Shown here in pieces: positions 23,829 to 31,593 of a stretch of DNA of 64,000 bases (position 1 is the stretch's first letter; the number at the start of each line of letters is the position of its first letter). The notes beneath the pieces were generated by a model. That model made no database searches. It saw nothing but the letters and a program-made list of their open reading frames with translations, and had not been told where the DNA came from. The translations under genes and the position numbers were made by a program. This stretch comes from JBDNJM01 sp041687755 (lineage in GTDB: Bacteria; Planctomycetota; UBA1135; GCA-002686595): positions 1 to 64,000 of the forward strand of contig JBDNJM010000082.1 of the NCBI GenBank assembly GCA_041687755.1, in the 5' to 3' direction.

Positions 23829-25373
23829 CTATTCTTGGGACCTGTCCTGCGGGTCCAGGTATCCCAATTGCTCGAGGGTTCTCAGCGTGTCTTCGTCCGA
23901 GTCGCGCAGGAAGACGGTCTCTGCGCTGCCCAGGAGCCGGGCGCGGCGGGCCAGGGACTCCTTCTGGCGGGTCTCGATGCGCTGGGCGAGGGTGCCGGCG
24001 GCGCTGCTCTCCAGTCGGTCCTCGGCGAGCGCGGCGCCTTCCAGGGGCCGCTGCTCGGTGGGGTCCTCGGCCAGGCGGAACAGCTGGTGACGCGGCTCGG
24101 CGCGGCCGCCGTCGTCCACGTGGCTGATTAGGCTCCGGCCCGCGTCGCGCAGGCTGCGCAGCAGCGGCCGGTCGGTCAGCGGCTCGTAGAGCGGCTCGGT
24201 CGTCTCGGCGAAGCTCGGCCGGTCGGTCCAGGCGCCGTCGCGCAGCTCGGGCACCAGCGAGCGCGCCTCGAGGTCGGACGGGCGCGGGAGCCTGAGCAGC
24301 TCGAGCAGTGTGGGGTGCAGGTCGAACTGGTTGACGCGCGCCCCGACGGTCGTGCCGGCGAGTTCGGACCCGGGGAGCTTGAGCAGCAGCGGCACGTGCA
24401 GCGTCTCCTCGTAGAGCTGCTCGTGGCCCAATACGCCGTGCTCGCGAAACTCCTCGCCGTGGTCGCTCGTCACGGCGATCAGGCCGGGCTCCCACAGACT
24501 GCGCGCGCGCAGGGCGTCGAACAGACGCCCGAGTTCCGCGTCGGTGAACGCGAGCTCCGCGAGGTACTGGGCCTTGAGGTAGGCGACGTCGGCTTCGGTG
24601 AGCTTCAGGCCGCGCAGCAGCATCAGTCCGTCGTTGGGCCGCTCTCCGGCAGCGCGCAGGGCCTGGACTTCCGCGACGCGCTCCACCAGCGGGCCGTCGT
24701 AGTCGCCCTTCCAGGCGCGGGCGTACTCCTCGGGCGCGGCGTACGGCTGATGCACTTCGTAGGTATGCAGAAACAAGAAGAGCGGGCGCCCAGACTCGCG
24801 GCCGTCCAAGAACTCGAGCACGGAATCGACCTTCGCATCGATCGGCTGGTGCTCGGCGGCTAGCAGCTCGAAGCCCTGCATCAGGTTCCAGCCGCGGCCG
24901 AGCGGCCCGTCGTCGGTGAACGCTGCCGTCTCGTAGCCGGCCTCGAGCAGGATCTCTGCGAGGGTCTCGAAGCTCGGCGGCAGGCCGGGCGTGCCGTATT
25001 CGAGGCTGGTGAAGTTCGCCGCGCGGTGGGTCCACGGCAGTAGCCCCGTGAACAGCGACGCGTGGCTGGTCGCCGTGTTAGGTGCCTGGGAGTACGCGCG
25101 TTCGAAGCGCACGCCCTCCGCGCCGAGGGCGTCGATGTTGGGCGAGGTCTCGCCGCCGAGTCCCGTGCTGGACAGCGCGTCCGCGCGCAGCGTGTCGATA
25201 GAGATCAGCAGCACGAGCGGCGGCGGTTCAGGACCGCTTCCACACGCGCCGAGCCCGAGCGGAGCGAGCGCGAGCAGCGCCTGCATCGAGGCTCGCGAAC
25301 CGCGCGCCGCGCCCGACCGCTGACGGGCGCCGCTCCGGGAGTTCCCGGGATCCGCTGCACGTCTCCAGTTCAT
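23829..25373 (-). CDS. Sulfatase/alkaline-phosphatase superfamily lipoprotein with Thr nucleophile position
   Basis: The 514-residue protein has an Arg-rich N-terminus, hydrophobic stretch and lipobox LGLGAC (Cys44). The superfamily fold is clear: metal site ISIDTLRAD (D60), the nucleophile segment APNTATSHASLFTGLLP, and the second metal site VTSDHGEEFREHG. Aligning the segment to the sulfatase motif C/S-x-P-x-R puts Thr100 at the nucleophile and His104 at the Arg position. No formylglycine can therefore form, and a phosphoester or phosphotransfer activity is more likely than sulfatase. Periplasmic or outer-membrane location is expected. ATG 25373 is chosen because it supplies the charged n-region; ATG 25286 is possible. 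Confidence 0.8.
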   Translation of the reverse strand: MNWRRAADPGNSRSGARQRSGAARGSRASMQALLALAPLGLGACGSGPEPPPLVLLISIDTLRADALSSTGLGGETSPNIDALGAEGVRFERAYSQAPNTATSHASLFTGLLPWTHRAANFTSLEYGTPGLPPSFETLAEILLEAGYETAAFTDDGPLGRGWNLMQGFELLAAEHQPIDAKVDSVLEFLDGRESGRPLFLFLHTYEVHQPYAAPEEYARAWKGDYDGPLVERVAEVQALRAAGERPNDGLMLLRGLKLTEADVAYLKAQYLAELAFTDAELGRLFDALRARSLWEPGLIAVTSDHGEEFREHGVLGHEQLYEETLHVPLLLKLPGSELAGTTVGARVNQFDLHPTLLELLRLPRPSDLEARSLVPELRDGAWTDRPSFAETTEPLYEPLTDRPLLRSLRDAGRSLISHVDDGGRAEPRHQLFRLAEDPTEQRPLEGAALAEDRLESSAAGTLAQRIETRQKESLARRARLLGSAETVFLRDSDEDTLRTLEQLGYLDPQDRSQE

Positions 25374-26052
25374 CGCAGCATGATGCCACGCGACGACCCG
25401 TGAGCGGGTCGTCGGGGGCTCCCAGGTCCCGCCTGCGCTTGCGCGACCGCCTTCAAGCGAGCGCGCAGGACCCCCTCGAAGCCCAGGCGCGAAGCGCGCA
25501 TCCGCGGAGCCATCGACGCGGGAGCGTTCGCCGGCATTCCGTTGACGGGCAAGCCCTTGGCGCGGGAGCTGCGCCGCCTGCTCAGTGTGCAGTCGCTGCG
25601 CTACCAACTCCTGCTGGAGTGGCGCGGCGGGGCTCGACCGAACGATCGCTATTCGCGGGCCCTGTAACACCGCCTGGCGGGGGGCTGGAAAGCGTGGGGC
25701 GGCCCCTCGGTCGGCTCCGTTTCTGCAGGTTTTTAGCGGTTTATCGCTACCGAATCGCGTTTGGCGGCATTTCACCTGCAGAGATCGGAACAAAGGGCGC
25801 GCGCCGCGCAAGGCGACGCCCCCACTTCCCAAGAACATGTCAGAGGAGGCCACGTCCCGGCCCCTCGGATCTTCCCGGGCCGCCGCCAAAAACTTTTTGG
25901 CGAGTTGCCCCCAAGGATCCGGGTCCCAGGGGCGTAGTCACCAAAGGAGGCCGCGGCCGCCAGCACTTCGGTGCCAACGGCAGCGGTTCGAAGGGAGAAG
26001 GCCAGGAAGCGATTCCCGGCCGACGCTTGACTGCCACTAGGAGGTTCAAACC

Positions 26053-26124
26053 ATGCCGCACGAAATCATTGTCTTCACGCTCTGGCTCATTCGCCAGATC
26101 TTCGAGCAAGGAGCTCTCGGTTAG
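26053..26124 (+). CDS. Candidate 23-residue small protein
   Basis: ATG 26053 has a good ribosome site (AGGAGG at ~26039-26044, 8 nt spacing). It opens a 23-codon frame with a hydrophobic, amphipathic core (EIIVFTLWLIRQIFEQGAL). A single short helix that could lie in or on the membrane is predicted by eye. It is followed at 26250 by the strongest hairpin of the region, which could end its transcript. Chance occurrence cannot be excluded because such frames are short. Confidence 0.35.
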   Translation: MPHEIIVFTLWLIRQIFEQGALG

Positions 26125-26249
26125 ACCGAAGTCTGAGAGTTGTCGGGAGCTCTTCAAGGGGCGCCCGCAGCTCTCGTCCGGTCGTTCTTGAAGCTCGCTG
26201 CAGGTCGAGCGTCCGTCACCGGGTCGGGAGCCCAGTGGCGGAAACTGAA

Positions 26250-26285
26250 GCGGCCCCGCAACGTCGAGCGACGTAGCGGGGCCGC
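26250..26285. terminator. Strong hairpin, candidate terminator
   Basis: GCGGCCCCGC (26250-26259) and ACGTCG (26261-26266) pair perfectly with CGACGT (26269-26274) and GCGGGGCCGC (26276-26285), leaving a 2-nt apex and one A:A mismatch. It is followed by GCTTCT, only weakly T-rich. It is by far the most stable hairpin seen in the gap and could end transcripts from either side, or be a cruciform or protein site. Confidence 0.55.
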
Positions 26286-26307
26286 GCTTCTATGCAGGGC
26301 CCTTCGC

Positions 26308-26376
26308 GGTCTGGCCGGTGAAAACGTGCCTGGCACCGTATCGTTCCGGCACCGTATCGTTCCCCCCGGCCAGACC
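26308..26376. repeat. Inverted repeat enclosing a duplicated 16-mer
   Basis: GGTCTGGCCGG (26308-26318) and CCGGCCAGACC (26366-26376) are perfect inverted repeats of 11 bp. Between them GGCACCGTATCGTTCC is present twice in tandem (26332 and 26348). The structure directly follows the stop of the minus-strand GST gene. It may be that gene's terminator, or a small mobile scar. Confidence 0.55.
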
Positions 26377-26377
26377 G

Positions 26378-27007
26378 TCAGGCCACGTCGAACGCCATGC
26401 AGCGCTTCACCCAGGCGCGCACGCGGTCGCGGCCTTCGCCCAGGAACAGGCGCTCGCGGAAGAAGGCCTCCACGGAATCGGCGGGCGCCTTGTCCTCAGG
26501 CACCATCCCGTACCACGCGCGGCAGGCCATCACGAAGTCGGGGCCCAGCGGCGCATCGCCGCACAGGAAGGGCTTGTCGGCCAGGCGCTCCTCGATCTCG
26601 GCGGTGGCGTCGTGCAGGGCCTTCGAGGACTTGGCCGGAGCATCCGCATCGCTGTGACGGCCGAGCATCAGGCCGAAGATCGGGCCGATGCCCGCGCCCA
26701 CGTCGTTCTTGGCGTAGGTCTCCAGGCGCTCGAGCTCGCGCATCTCGTCGTAGCCCTCCACGTACAGGCGCGGGCCGTCGAAGTTGGCGTCGAAGTAGCG
26801 CAGGATCGCGCCCGAGTCGTACAGCCGCACGGCGCCGTGCTGGATGGCCGGCGTGAAGGGCTGGCCAGTGGCTTCGATCACCGTCGAGCGGTCCGGGGCG
26901 CCCAGGACGGAGACGCGCGTCAGCGGGATCTTCTTGTAGCCGGCGGCCAGGCGCACGGCGATGCAGTTGGGGGAGGGCGGGAGCTCGATCAGGCGAACGG
27001 TGGACAT
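26378..27007 (-). CDS. Glutathione S-transferase family protein
   Basis: The 209-residue protein has a GST N-terminal domain (VRLIELPPSPNCIAVRLAAG, with Ser/Asn at the catalytic helix; TGQPFTPAIQHGAVRLYDSG with cis-Pro and the DSGAI motif, usually ESxAI). A helical C-terminal domain is followed by FLCGDAPLGPDFVMACRAWY, the conserved N-capping/hydrophobic staple region. ATG 27007 is the natural start. The isolated gene ends just before the inverted repeat at 26376. The substrate is unknown. Confidence 0.82.
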   Translation of the reverse strand: MSTVRLIELPPSPNCIAVRLAAGYKKIPLTRVSVLGAPDRSTVIEATGQPFTPAIQHGAVRLYDSGAILRYFDANFDGPRLYVEGYDEMRELERLETYAKNDVGAGIGPIFGLMLGRHSDADAPAKSSKALHDATAEIEERLADKPFLCGDAPLGPDFVMACRAWYGMVPEDKAPADSVEAFFRERLFLGEGRDRVRAWVKRCMAFDVA

Positions 27008-27100
27008 GGGGGGTGGGTTCGGAAGTCTTCGAAGGGCGCGCGCTGCGGTCGGGCGCGGCGCGTGAGTACGGGGCTACGAGTCCGTCTGGGGGATTTGAGA

Positions 27101-27850
27101 CTAGCGTTTCTTAAAAGTCCGTTCGACGTACTTCTCGACGGCTCCGAGCACTTCGGGGCCGGCCCAGGCCGAGGTGATCTCGGCGTCCAGTTCGACCGTG
27201 GCGGCGATCCTCGCGTAGAGCGGCGCGCGCACCAGCCGCTTATGCAGCCGGAACGTGGGGGCGGGGAGGGCGCCGAGCCGGACGGCGGCCTCCAGCGCGC
27301 GGTCGAGCAGGCCCTCGGAAGGATGCAGCTCGTCGAGCAGGCCGATTTCGAGGGCGCGGGCCGGCTCCACGACGGCGGCACCCCAGGTCAGGGCGTCCAG
27401 GTGCTGGGCGGCCACGGCGTCGCGCAGCAGCTCGAAGGCGAGCGCGGGGTAGGGCACGCCGACGCCGAGCTCGGGGGCGCCCAGGCGGTGGGAGCCCTCC
27501 GCGCCCAGCCGCCGATCGCAGCAGAGGGCGAGCAGCAGCCCGCCGGCGATGGCGTGGCCCTCGACGGCGGCGATCACGGGCAGCTCGAGGCCCAGCAGCT
27601 GGCCGAAAGTGCGCCGCAGGGCGGGCAGGAATTCCGCCGAGTAGCGCGCCCCGCCCTCGGACAGCCGCTTGAGGTCGACGCCCGCCGAGAAGACCTTCCC
27701 GTTGCCGGTCAGGACGACCGGCAGGCCGCGCTCGGCAGCCCGGGCGCAGCCGTGGCGCAGGGCCGTGAGCAGTTCTAGGTCGAGGGCGTTTACGCCCGTC
27801 GTGCCGACCCGCAGGATCGTGGCCTCGCTTCGTTCTTCGATGTGCTCCAT
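27101..27850 (-). CDS. Enoyl-CoA hydratase/isomerase family protein
   Basis: The 249-residue crotonase-fold protein has the first oxyanion-hole strand GKVFSAGVDLKRLSEGG, the second AIAGGLLLALCCDRRLGAEG and the following GAPELGVGVPYPALAFELL, where Glu sits at the usual catalytic position of helix 4. It probably hydrates or isomerises an enoyl-CoA in fatty acid or side-chain breakdown. No other beta-oxidation gene is next to it, so the substrate cannot be guessed. The start is ATG 27850; upstream residues in the same frame look non-coding. It is divergent from lgt with 84 bp between starts. Confidence 0.88.
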   Translation of the reverse strand: MEHIEERSEATILRVGTTGVNALDLELLTALRHGCARAAERGLPVVLTGNGKVFSAGVDLKRLSEGGARYSAEFLPALRRTFGQLLGLELPVIAAVEGHAIAGGLLLALCCDRRLGAEGSHRLGAPELGVGVPYPALAFELLRDAVAAQHLDALTWGAAVVEPARALEIGLLDELHPSEGLLDRALEAAVRLGALPAPTFRLHKRLVRAPLYARIAATVELDAEITSAWAGPEVLGAVEKYVERTFKKR

Positions 27851-27934
27851 GGGGCCATTGGACCAGGCAGTCGCCCGCCGACGCCAGGCTCCGGACCCTG
27901 CCACCGGGCAGTCCTTAAGACTACGATCCGGCCC

Positions 27935-28984
27935 ATGAGCTTCGAATTCCCCGCCTGGGACCCCGTCCTGTTCGACTTGCCGGGACCGATCGACGTGCGC
28001 TGGTACGGCCTGATGTACGTGGTCGGCTTTCTGATCGGCTCCTGGATCGTCGGGCGGCTGGCGCGGCGCGGCTTCCTCCCGCTCGAGGAGGGCCAGGTCG
28101 GCGACCTCATGGTCTGGCTGCTGTTCGGCGTGATCCTGGGTGGCCGGCTGGGCTACGCCGTGTTCTACGACCAGGAGCTGCTGCTGCCGGAGAACCTGCT
28201 GCAGATCTGGAAGGGCGGCATGTCGTTCCACGGAGGCCTGATCGGGGTGTTCGTCGCGTTCCTGTGGTTCAGCCGCAAGTACAAGCTGCCGTGGCTGAGA
28301 CTCGGCGACGCGGCCGCGCTGTGCGTGACGCCGGGCATCTTCCTCGTGCGCTTCGCGAACTTCATCAACGGCGAGCTGTTCGGCCGCATCGCGCCGGAGG
28401 GCAGCAGGTTCGGCATGCGCTTCCCGACCGATGCGGCCGCGACGCTGAACTTCGGCCTGCAGGGCATCGGGAACGATCCGCGCACGAAGGAGCTCGCCAT
28501 CCAGGTGGCCTACGGCAAGCGCGAGTGGGCGGACGTCGAAGGCGTCCTCGCGAAGACGGACGGCGCGGGCCGGGCGATCCCGTGGGGCTCCATCCGCGAC
28601 AACCTCGACTGGGAAGCCGTCGCGCCGCTCGTGCCCTACCGCTATCCCTCCCAGCTGTTCGAGGGCCTGTCCGAGGGCCTGTTGCTCGGCCTGATTCTGT
28701 GGGTCGTCTATCGCCTGACGTGCAAGCGCCCGCTGGGCCCCGGTGGCTACGGAGGCATCTTTCTTGCCGGCTACGGTATCGCGCGCTTCCTCCTGGAGTA
28801 CGTGCGCCAGCCCGACGCGCAGTTCGCGGATGCCGAGGATCCGATCGGCACCGTGCTGTTTGGCATGACGATGGGGCAGACGCTGTCCTCGGTCATGATC
28901 GTGGCCGGAATCTATTTTCTGGTGCGCGGAGTGCGCGGGCGCTCGGGGGCGGCTGGCCAGCCTGGGGAGGGCGCGCCCGCCTAG
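27935..28984 (+). CDS. lgt: Prolipoprotein diacylglyceryl transferase
   Basis: The 349-residue polytopic enzyme transfers diacylglycerol from phosphatidylglycerol to the lipobox cysteine of prolipoproteins at the cytoplasmic membrane. Family signatures are present: DVRWYGLMYVVGF at the start, MSFHGGLIGVFVAFLWF (the essential HGG loop), RFANFINGELFGR (the lgt signature Arg-Asn-Asn-Gly-Glu) and a late YGIARFLLEYVRQPD. An insertion of ~50 residues after the signature (NFGLQGIGNDPRTKELAIQV onward) makes it longer than the E. coli type, as is common in planctomycetes. The many lipoboxes in this window fit its role. Confidence 0.95.
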   Translation: MSFEFPAWDPVLFDLPGPIDVRWYGLMYVVGFLIGSWIVGRLARRGFLPLEEGQVGDLMVWLLFGVILGGRLGYAVFYDQELLLPENLLQIWKGGMSFHGGLIGVFVAFLWFSRKYKLPWLRLGDAAALCVTPGIFLVRFANFINGELFGRIAPEGSRFGMRFPTDAAATLNFGLQGIGNDPRTKELAIQVAYGKREWADVEGVLAKTDGAGRAIPWGSIRDNLDWEAVAPLVPYRYPSQLFEGLSEGLLLGLILWVVYRLTCKRPLGPGGYGGIFLAGYGIARFLLEYVRQPDAQFADAEDPIGTVLFGMTMGQTLSSVMIVAGIYFLVRGVRGRSGAAGQPGEGAPA

Positions 28985-29108
28985 TCGGTGACAGGGGCGG
29001 GCCGCAAATCTGTCGCGGTTTCGTCAAGACGCTCCGGTGGGGGGGCCGAGGACGAGGAGTGGAACGCCCGCACTGCGCGGCTCCACGGCTTCCCCCGTCA
29101 CCCAGCCC

Positions 29109-30020
29109 ATGCATCAAGTCCTGCTGTTCTCGTTGAGCCTCATGCTACTGGCCGGCGTTTCCGCCATCGGGCCGGAGGAGCAGTCTGCAGGGACGGTGCC
29201 GGCGCCCGAGGTCGACTCGGGCTGGGCGCAGAATGGTCCGATTGAGCTCACGTTCGGGGTCTACACCTCGGATCCAGCGTCGACGATGTACCGCATGTTC
29301 GCTCCCGTGCTGGAGGAACTGAATCAGACGCTTTCCAACGACCTGAAGCGCGAGGTGGACATCGAACTGCGCATCGCGAAGACCTATGAACAGGGCCTTG
29401 CGCTGCTGGTCGATGGCGAGGTGGACTTCGTGCGCTTCGGGCCGGCCTCCTACGTGCTGGCCAAGGACCAAGAGCCGGGCGTCCACCTGCTCGCGATGGA
29501 GGAAAAGGGCGGAGCGAAGCGCTTTCAGGGAGTGGTCGTCGTCCGCGAGGATTCCGGCATCCAAGAGCTCGAGGACCTGCGCGGGAAGAGCTTCGCATTC
29601 GGAGACCCGAACTCGACGATCGGGCGCTACCTGGTGCAGTCGCTGTTGGTGGACGCGAAGCTTCGCGCCGCGGACTTTTCTGCCTACGCCTACCTCGACC
29701 GGCACGGCCGCGTCGCGGCGGCGGTCCAGCGCCGCGACTACGTGGCGGGCGCGATCAAGGAGAGCACGCTGGCCAAGCTGGAAGGCGAGCCGCTGCGGGC
29801 GCTGGTTCGCTTCGACAACGTCACCAAGCCCTGGATCGCGCGGGCAGGCCTGGATCCCGTGTTGGTCCAGTCGCTCTCGGCGGCGCTGATCGGCCTCGAG
29901 AGCGAGGAGGCCCTGAACAGCCTGCGGGTGACCGGGCTCTTGCCGACGGCCGATGAAGAGTACGCCCCGACTCGGGCGGCGATGTCACGTGCGACGCTTT
30001 TCGAGCGCCGCAGTGACTGA
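29109..30020 (+). CDS. PhnD-like phosphate/phosphonate periplasmic binding protein
   Basis: The 303-residue secreted protein has a signal peptide (MHQVLLFSLSLMLLAGVSA). A PhnD/SsuA-type binding fold follows: LTFGVYTSDPASTMYRMFAP, LLVDGEVDFVRFGPASYVLA, QGVVVVREDSGIQELEDLRG, then KSFAFGDPNSTIGRYLVQSL, the classic phosphonate-ligand loop with Ser-Thr. Ligands in the family are phosphonates, phosphite or similar oxyanions. No ABC permease or ATPase is adjacent, so it may serve a distant transporter or act in sensing. ATG 29109 begins the signal peptide. Confidence 0.85.
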   Translation: MHQVLLFSLSLMLLAGVSAIGPEEQSAGTVPAPEVDSGWAQNGPIELTFGVYTSDPASTMYRMFAPVLEELNQTLSNDLKREVDIELRIAKTYEQGLALLVDGEVDFVRFGPASYVLAKDQEPGVHLLAMEEKGGAKRFQGVVVVREDSGIQELEDLRGKSFAFGDPNSTIGRYLVQSLLVDAKLRAADFSAYAYLDRHGRVAAAVQRRDYVAGAIKESTLAKLEGEPLRALVRFDNVTKPWIARAGLDPVLVQSLSAALIGLESEEALNSLRVTGLLPTADEEYAPTRAAMSRATLFERRSD

Positions 30021-30079
30021 GGAGAAGACACGCTCGTTGCCGCTGCGGCGCCGCATCTTGATGCGGGCTGGTGGCGCCC

Positions 30080-31444
30080 TCAGGCGCTCGTCGCGAACTC
30101 GAGCGGCCGACCTGCCAGCGCGAGTCCTTCTCGGCCCGCGGCCAAGCGACCGCGCACGAAAACTCCCACCGGCAGTCCCGCGAGCGGGCGGCCGATGAAG
30201 GGGTTCGCGCGGCTGCGGGAGAGCAGCCAGTCGTCGCGCAGGGGGCCCCTGATCGAGGGATCGATCAAGGTCAGGTCGCCGTCGTAGCCGGGCTCGAGCG
30301 CGCCTTTGTTCGCGATGCCGTAGACCTTCGCGGGGCCGGCGTTGCACAAACGCGGGATGTCTTCGAGCTGCAGCCAGCCGTCGCGAACCGCGGTCAGCAG
30401 CAGCGCGAGCGTCGTCTGCACGCCCGGGATGCCGGAGGGTGCCTGGGGGTAGGGCCGGTCCTTCTCTTCGGCGGTGTGCGGCGCGTGGTCGGAGCCGATG
30501 CAGGTCGCGGTGCCGTCGGCGGCCGCGCGGCGCAGGGCGTCGCGGTGGCGGCGCTCGCGCACCGGCGGGTTCATCTGGGCCCAGGAGCCGTGCAGCTCGT
30601 AGCACTCGGGCGCGAACAGGAACAGGTGGTTGGGCGTCAGCTCGACGGTGACGAGGTCGCCGAGGTCGCGCTCCTTGACCAGCTCGATCTCGTCGCCGGT
30701 GGAGACGTGCAGGAGGTGCGCGCGGCGGCCGGTTTTCTCGACGAGGTCCAGCAGGCGCGTGGTCGAGCGCACGGCCGCCTCGACGGAGCGCACGTGGTTG
30801 TGGCGCGTGACGGGGGTGCCCGGCTCGATCGCCCGGTAGTTGGCCTGCAGGATGTGCTCGTCCTCGGAGTGGACGGTGACGCGGCGGGTGCCGGAGCGCA
30901 GCACGCGCTCGAGGGTCGCGTCATCGGGGATCAGCAGGTTGCCTGTGCTGGAGCCCATGAAGATCTTGACGCCCGCGCAGCCCGGGGAGTTCTCGAGCTC
31001 GCCGAGCTGGTCGGCGTTCTCGGCGGTCGCGCCCACGAAGAAGGAGTGGTCGGCGCCGCAGCGGCCGGCCGCGCGCTCGAACTTGTCGGCGATGGCCTCT
31101 GCGGTCGTCGTAGCAGGCTTCGTGTTGGGCATCTCCATGAAGGCCGCGACGCCGCCGGCTAGGGCGGCCGCGGAGCCGCTCGCCAGGTCCTCCTTCTGCT
31201 CGTTGCCGGGCTCGCGGAAGTGGACCTGTGGGTCGATCAGGCCGGGCAGCACGAGCAGGCCCGTAGCGTCGACGAGCGCCTCGCCGTCGGCGGGCTCGAG
31301 GGATCCGCCGGCCGCGGTGATGCGGCCGTCCTCGATGCGCACGTCGCCTGGCGTGGAGCCGGTGGGCCGGACGAGCGTGCCGCCGCGGACGAGCACGGAG
31401 TTGGAGTCGGGCAGGAGGTGATCGAGCGGTTGGGTCTGTGTCAT
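30080..31444 (-). CDS. pyrC: Dihydroorotase
   Basis: The 454-residue amidohydrolase cyclises carbamoyl-aspartate to dihydroorotate in pyrimidine synthesis. It has PGLIDPQVHFREPG (71-80), where the first metal-binding His of D-x-H-x-H is Gln73, as in the Bacteroidetes-type DHOase/allantoinase group. Then come VKIFMGSSTGNLLI (the Lys that is carbamylated in many members), AHLLHVSTGDEIELV, LTPNHLFLF and the catalytic Asp in CIGSDHAPHT. The closing segment GIPGVQTTLALLLTAV is typical. ATG 31444 is used. It is divergent from the NHL gene. The Q-for-H change is known in the family, but allantoinase cannot be fully excluded. Confidence 0.87.
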   Translation of the reverse strand: MTQTQPLDHLLPDSNSVLVRGGTLVRPTGSTPGDVRIEDGRITAAGGSLEPADGEALVDATGLLVLPGLIDPQVHFREPGNEQKEDLASGSAAALAGGVAAFMEMPNTKPATTTAEAIADKFERAAGRCGADHSFFVGATAENADQLGELENSPGCAGVKIFMGSSTGNLLIPDDATLERVLRSGTRRVTVHSEDEHILQANYRAIEPGTPVTRHNHVRSVEAAVRSTTRLLDLVEKTGRRAHLLHVSTGDEIELVKERDLGDLVTVELTPNHLFLFAPECYELHGSWAQMNPPVRERRHRDALRRAAADGTATCIGSDHAPHTAEEKDRPYPQAPSGIPGVQTTLALLLTAVRDGWLQLEDIPRLCNAGPAKVYGIANKGALEPGYDGDLTLIDPSIRGPLRDDWLLSRSRANPFIGRPLAGLPVGVFVRGRLAAGREGLALAGRPLEFATSA

Positions 31445-31593
31445 GGCTGCCGAGCATTCTCCAGGACGCGCGCCCTCGCGCCTAGCGCATAGCGTTGCGG
31501 CGGCGCGCCGTCCGGGCCCGGCGGGAAGCATGTGAGCAGGGCTCTCGGGAACCAGGGGGCGAGAGCCGCGCGCTCGCGCACTAAGATAGGGTG

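Larger units (their letters stand above)
25374..26377. other. Gene-poor 1-kb stretch with a possible small transcript
   Basis: No conserved protein is supported here. The region is less uniform in GC than its surroundings and includes a more AT-rich patch (25720-25790). It contains three Shine-Dalgarno-like AGGAGG/GGAGG sequences (~25844, ~25946, ~26040), a 23-codon frame (26053-26124), a very strong hairpin (26250-26285), a duplicated 16-mer (26332-26363) and an 11-bp inverted repeat around it. A non-coding RNA or leader is possible. Confidence 0.4.

Noticed and set aside
25400..26191. Long plus-strand frame through the gene desert
   Set aside because: Arg/Ser/Pro-rich with no recognisable fold, no ribosome site, and it crosses the AT-rich patch without conserved features.
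26333..26348. Sigma-54 promoter at TGGCACCGTATCGTTCC
   Set aside because: The -12 GC is absent at the required spacing; it is part of the duplicated 16-mer.
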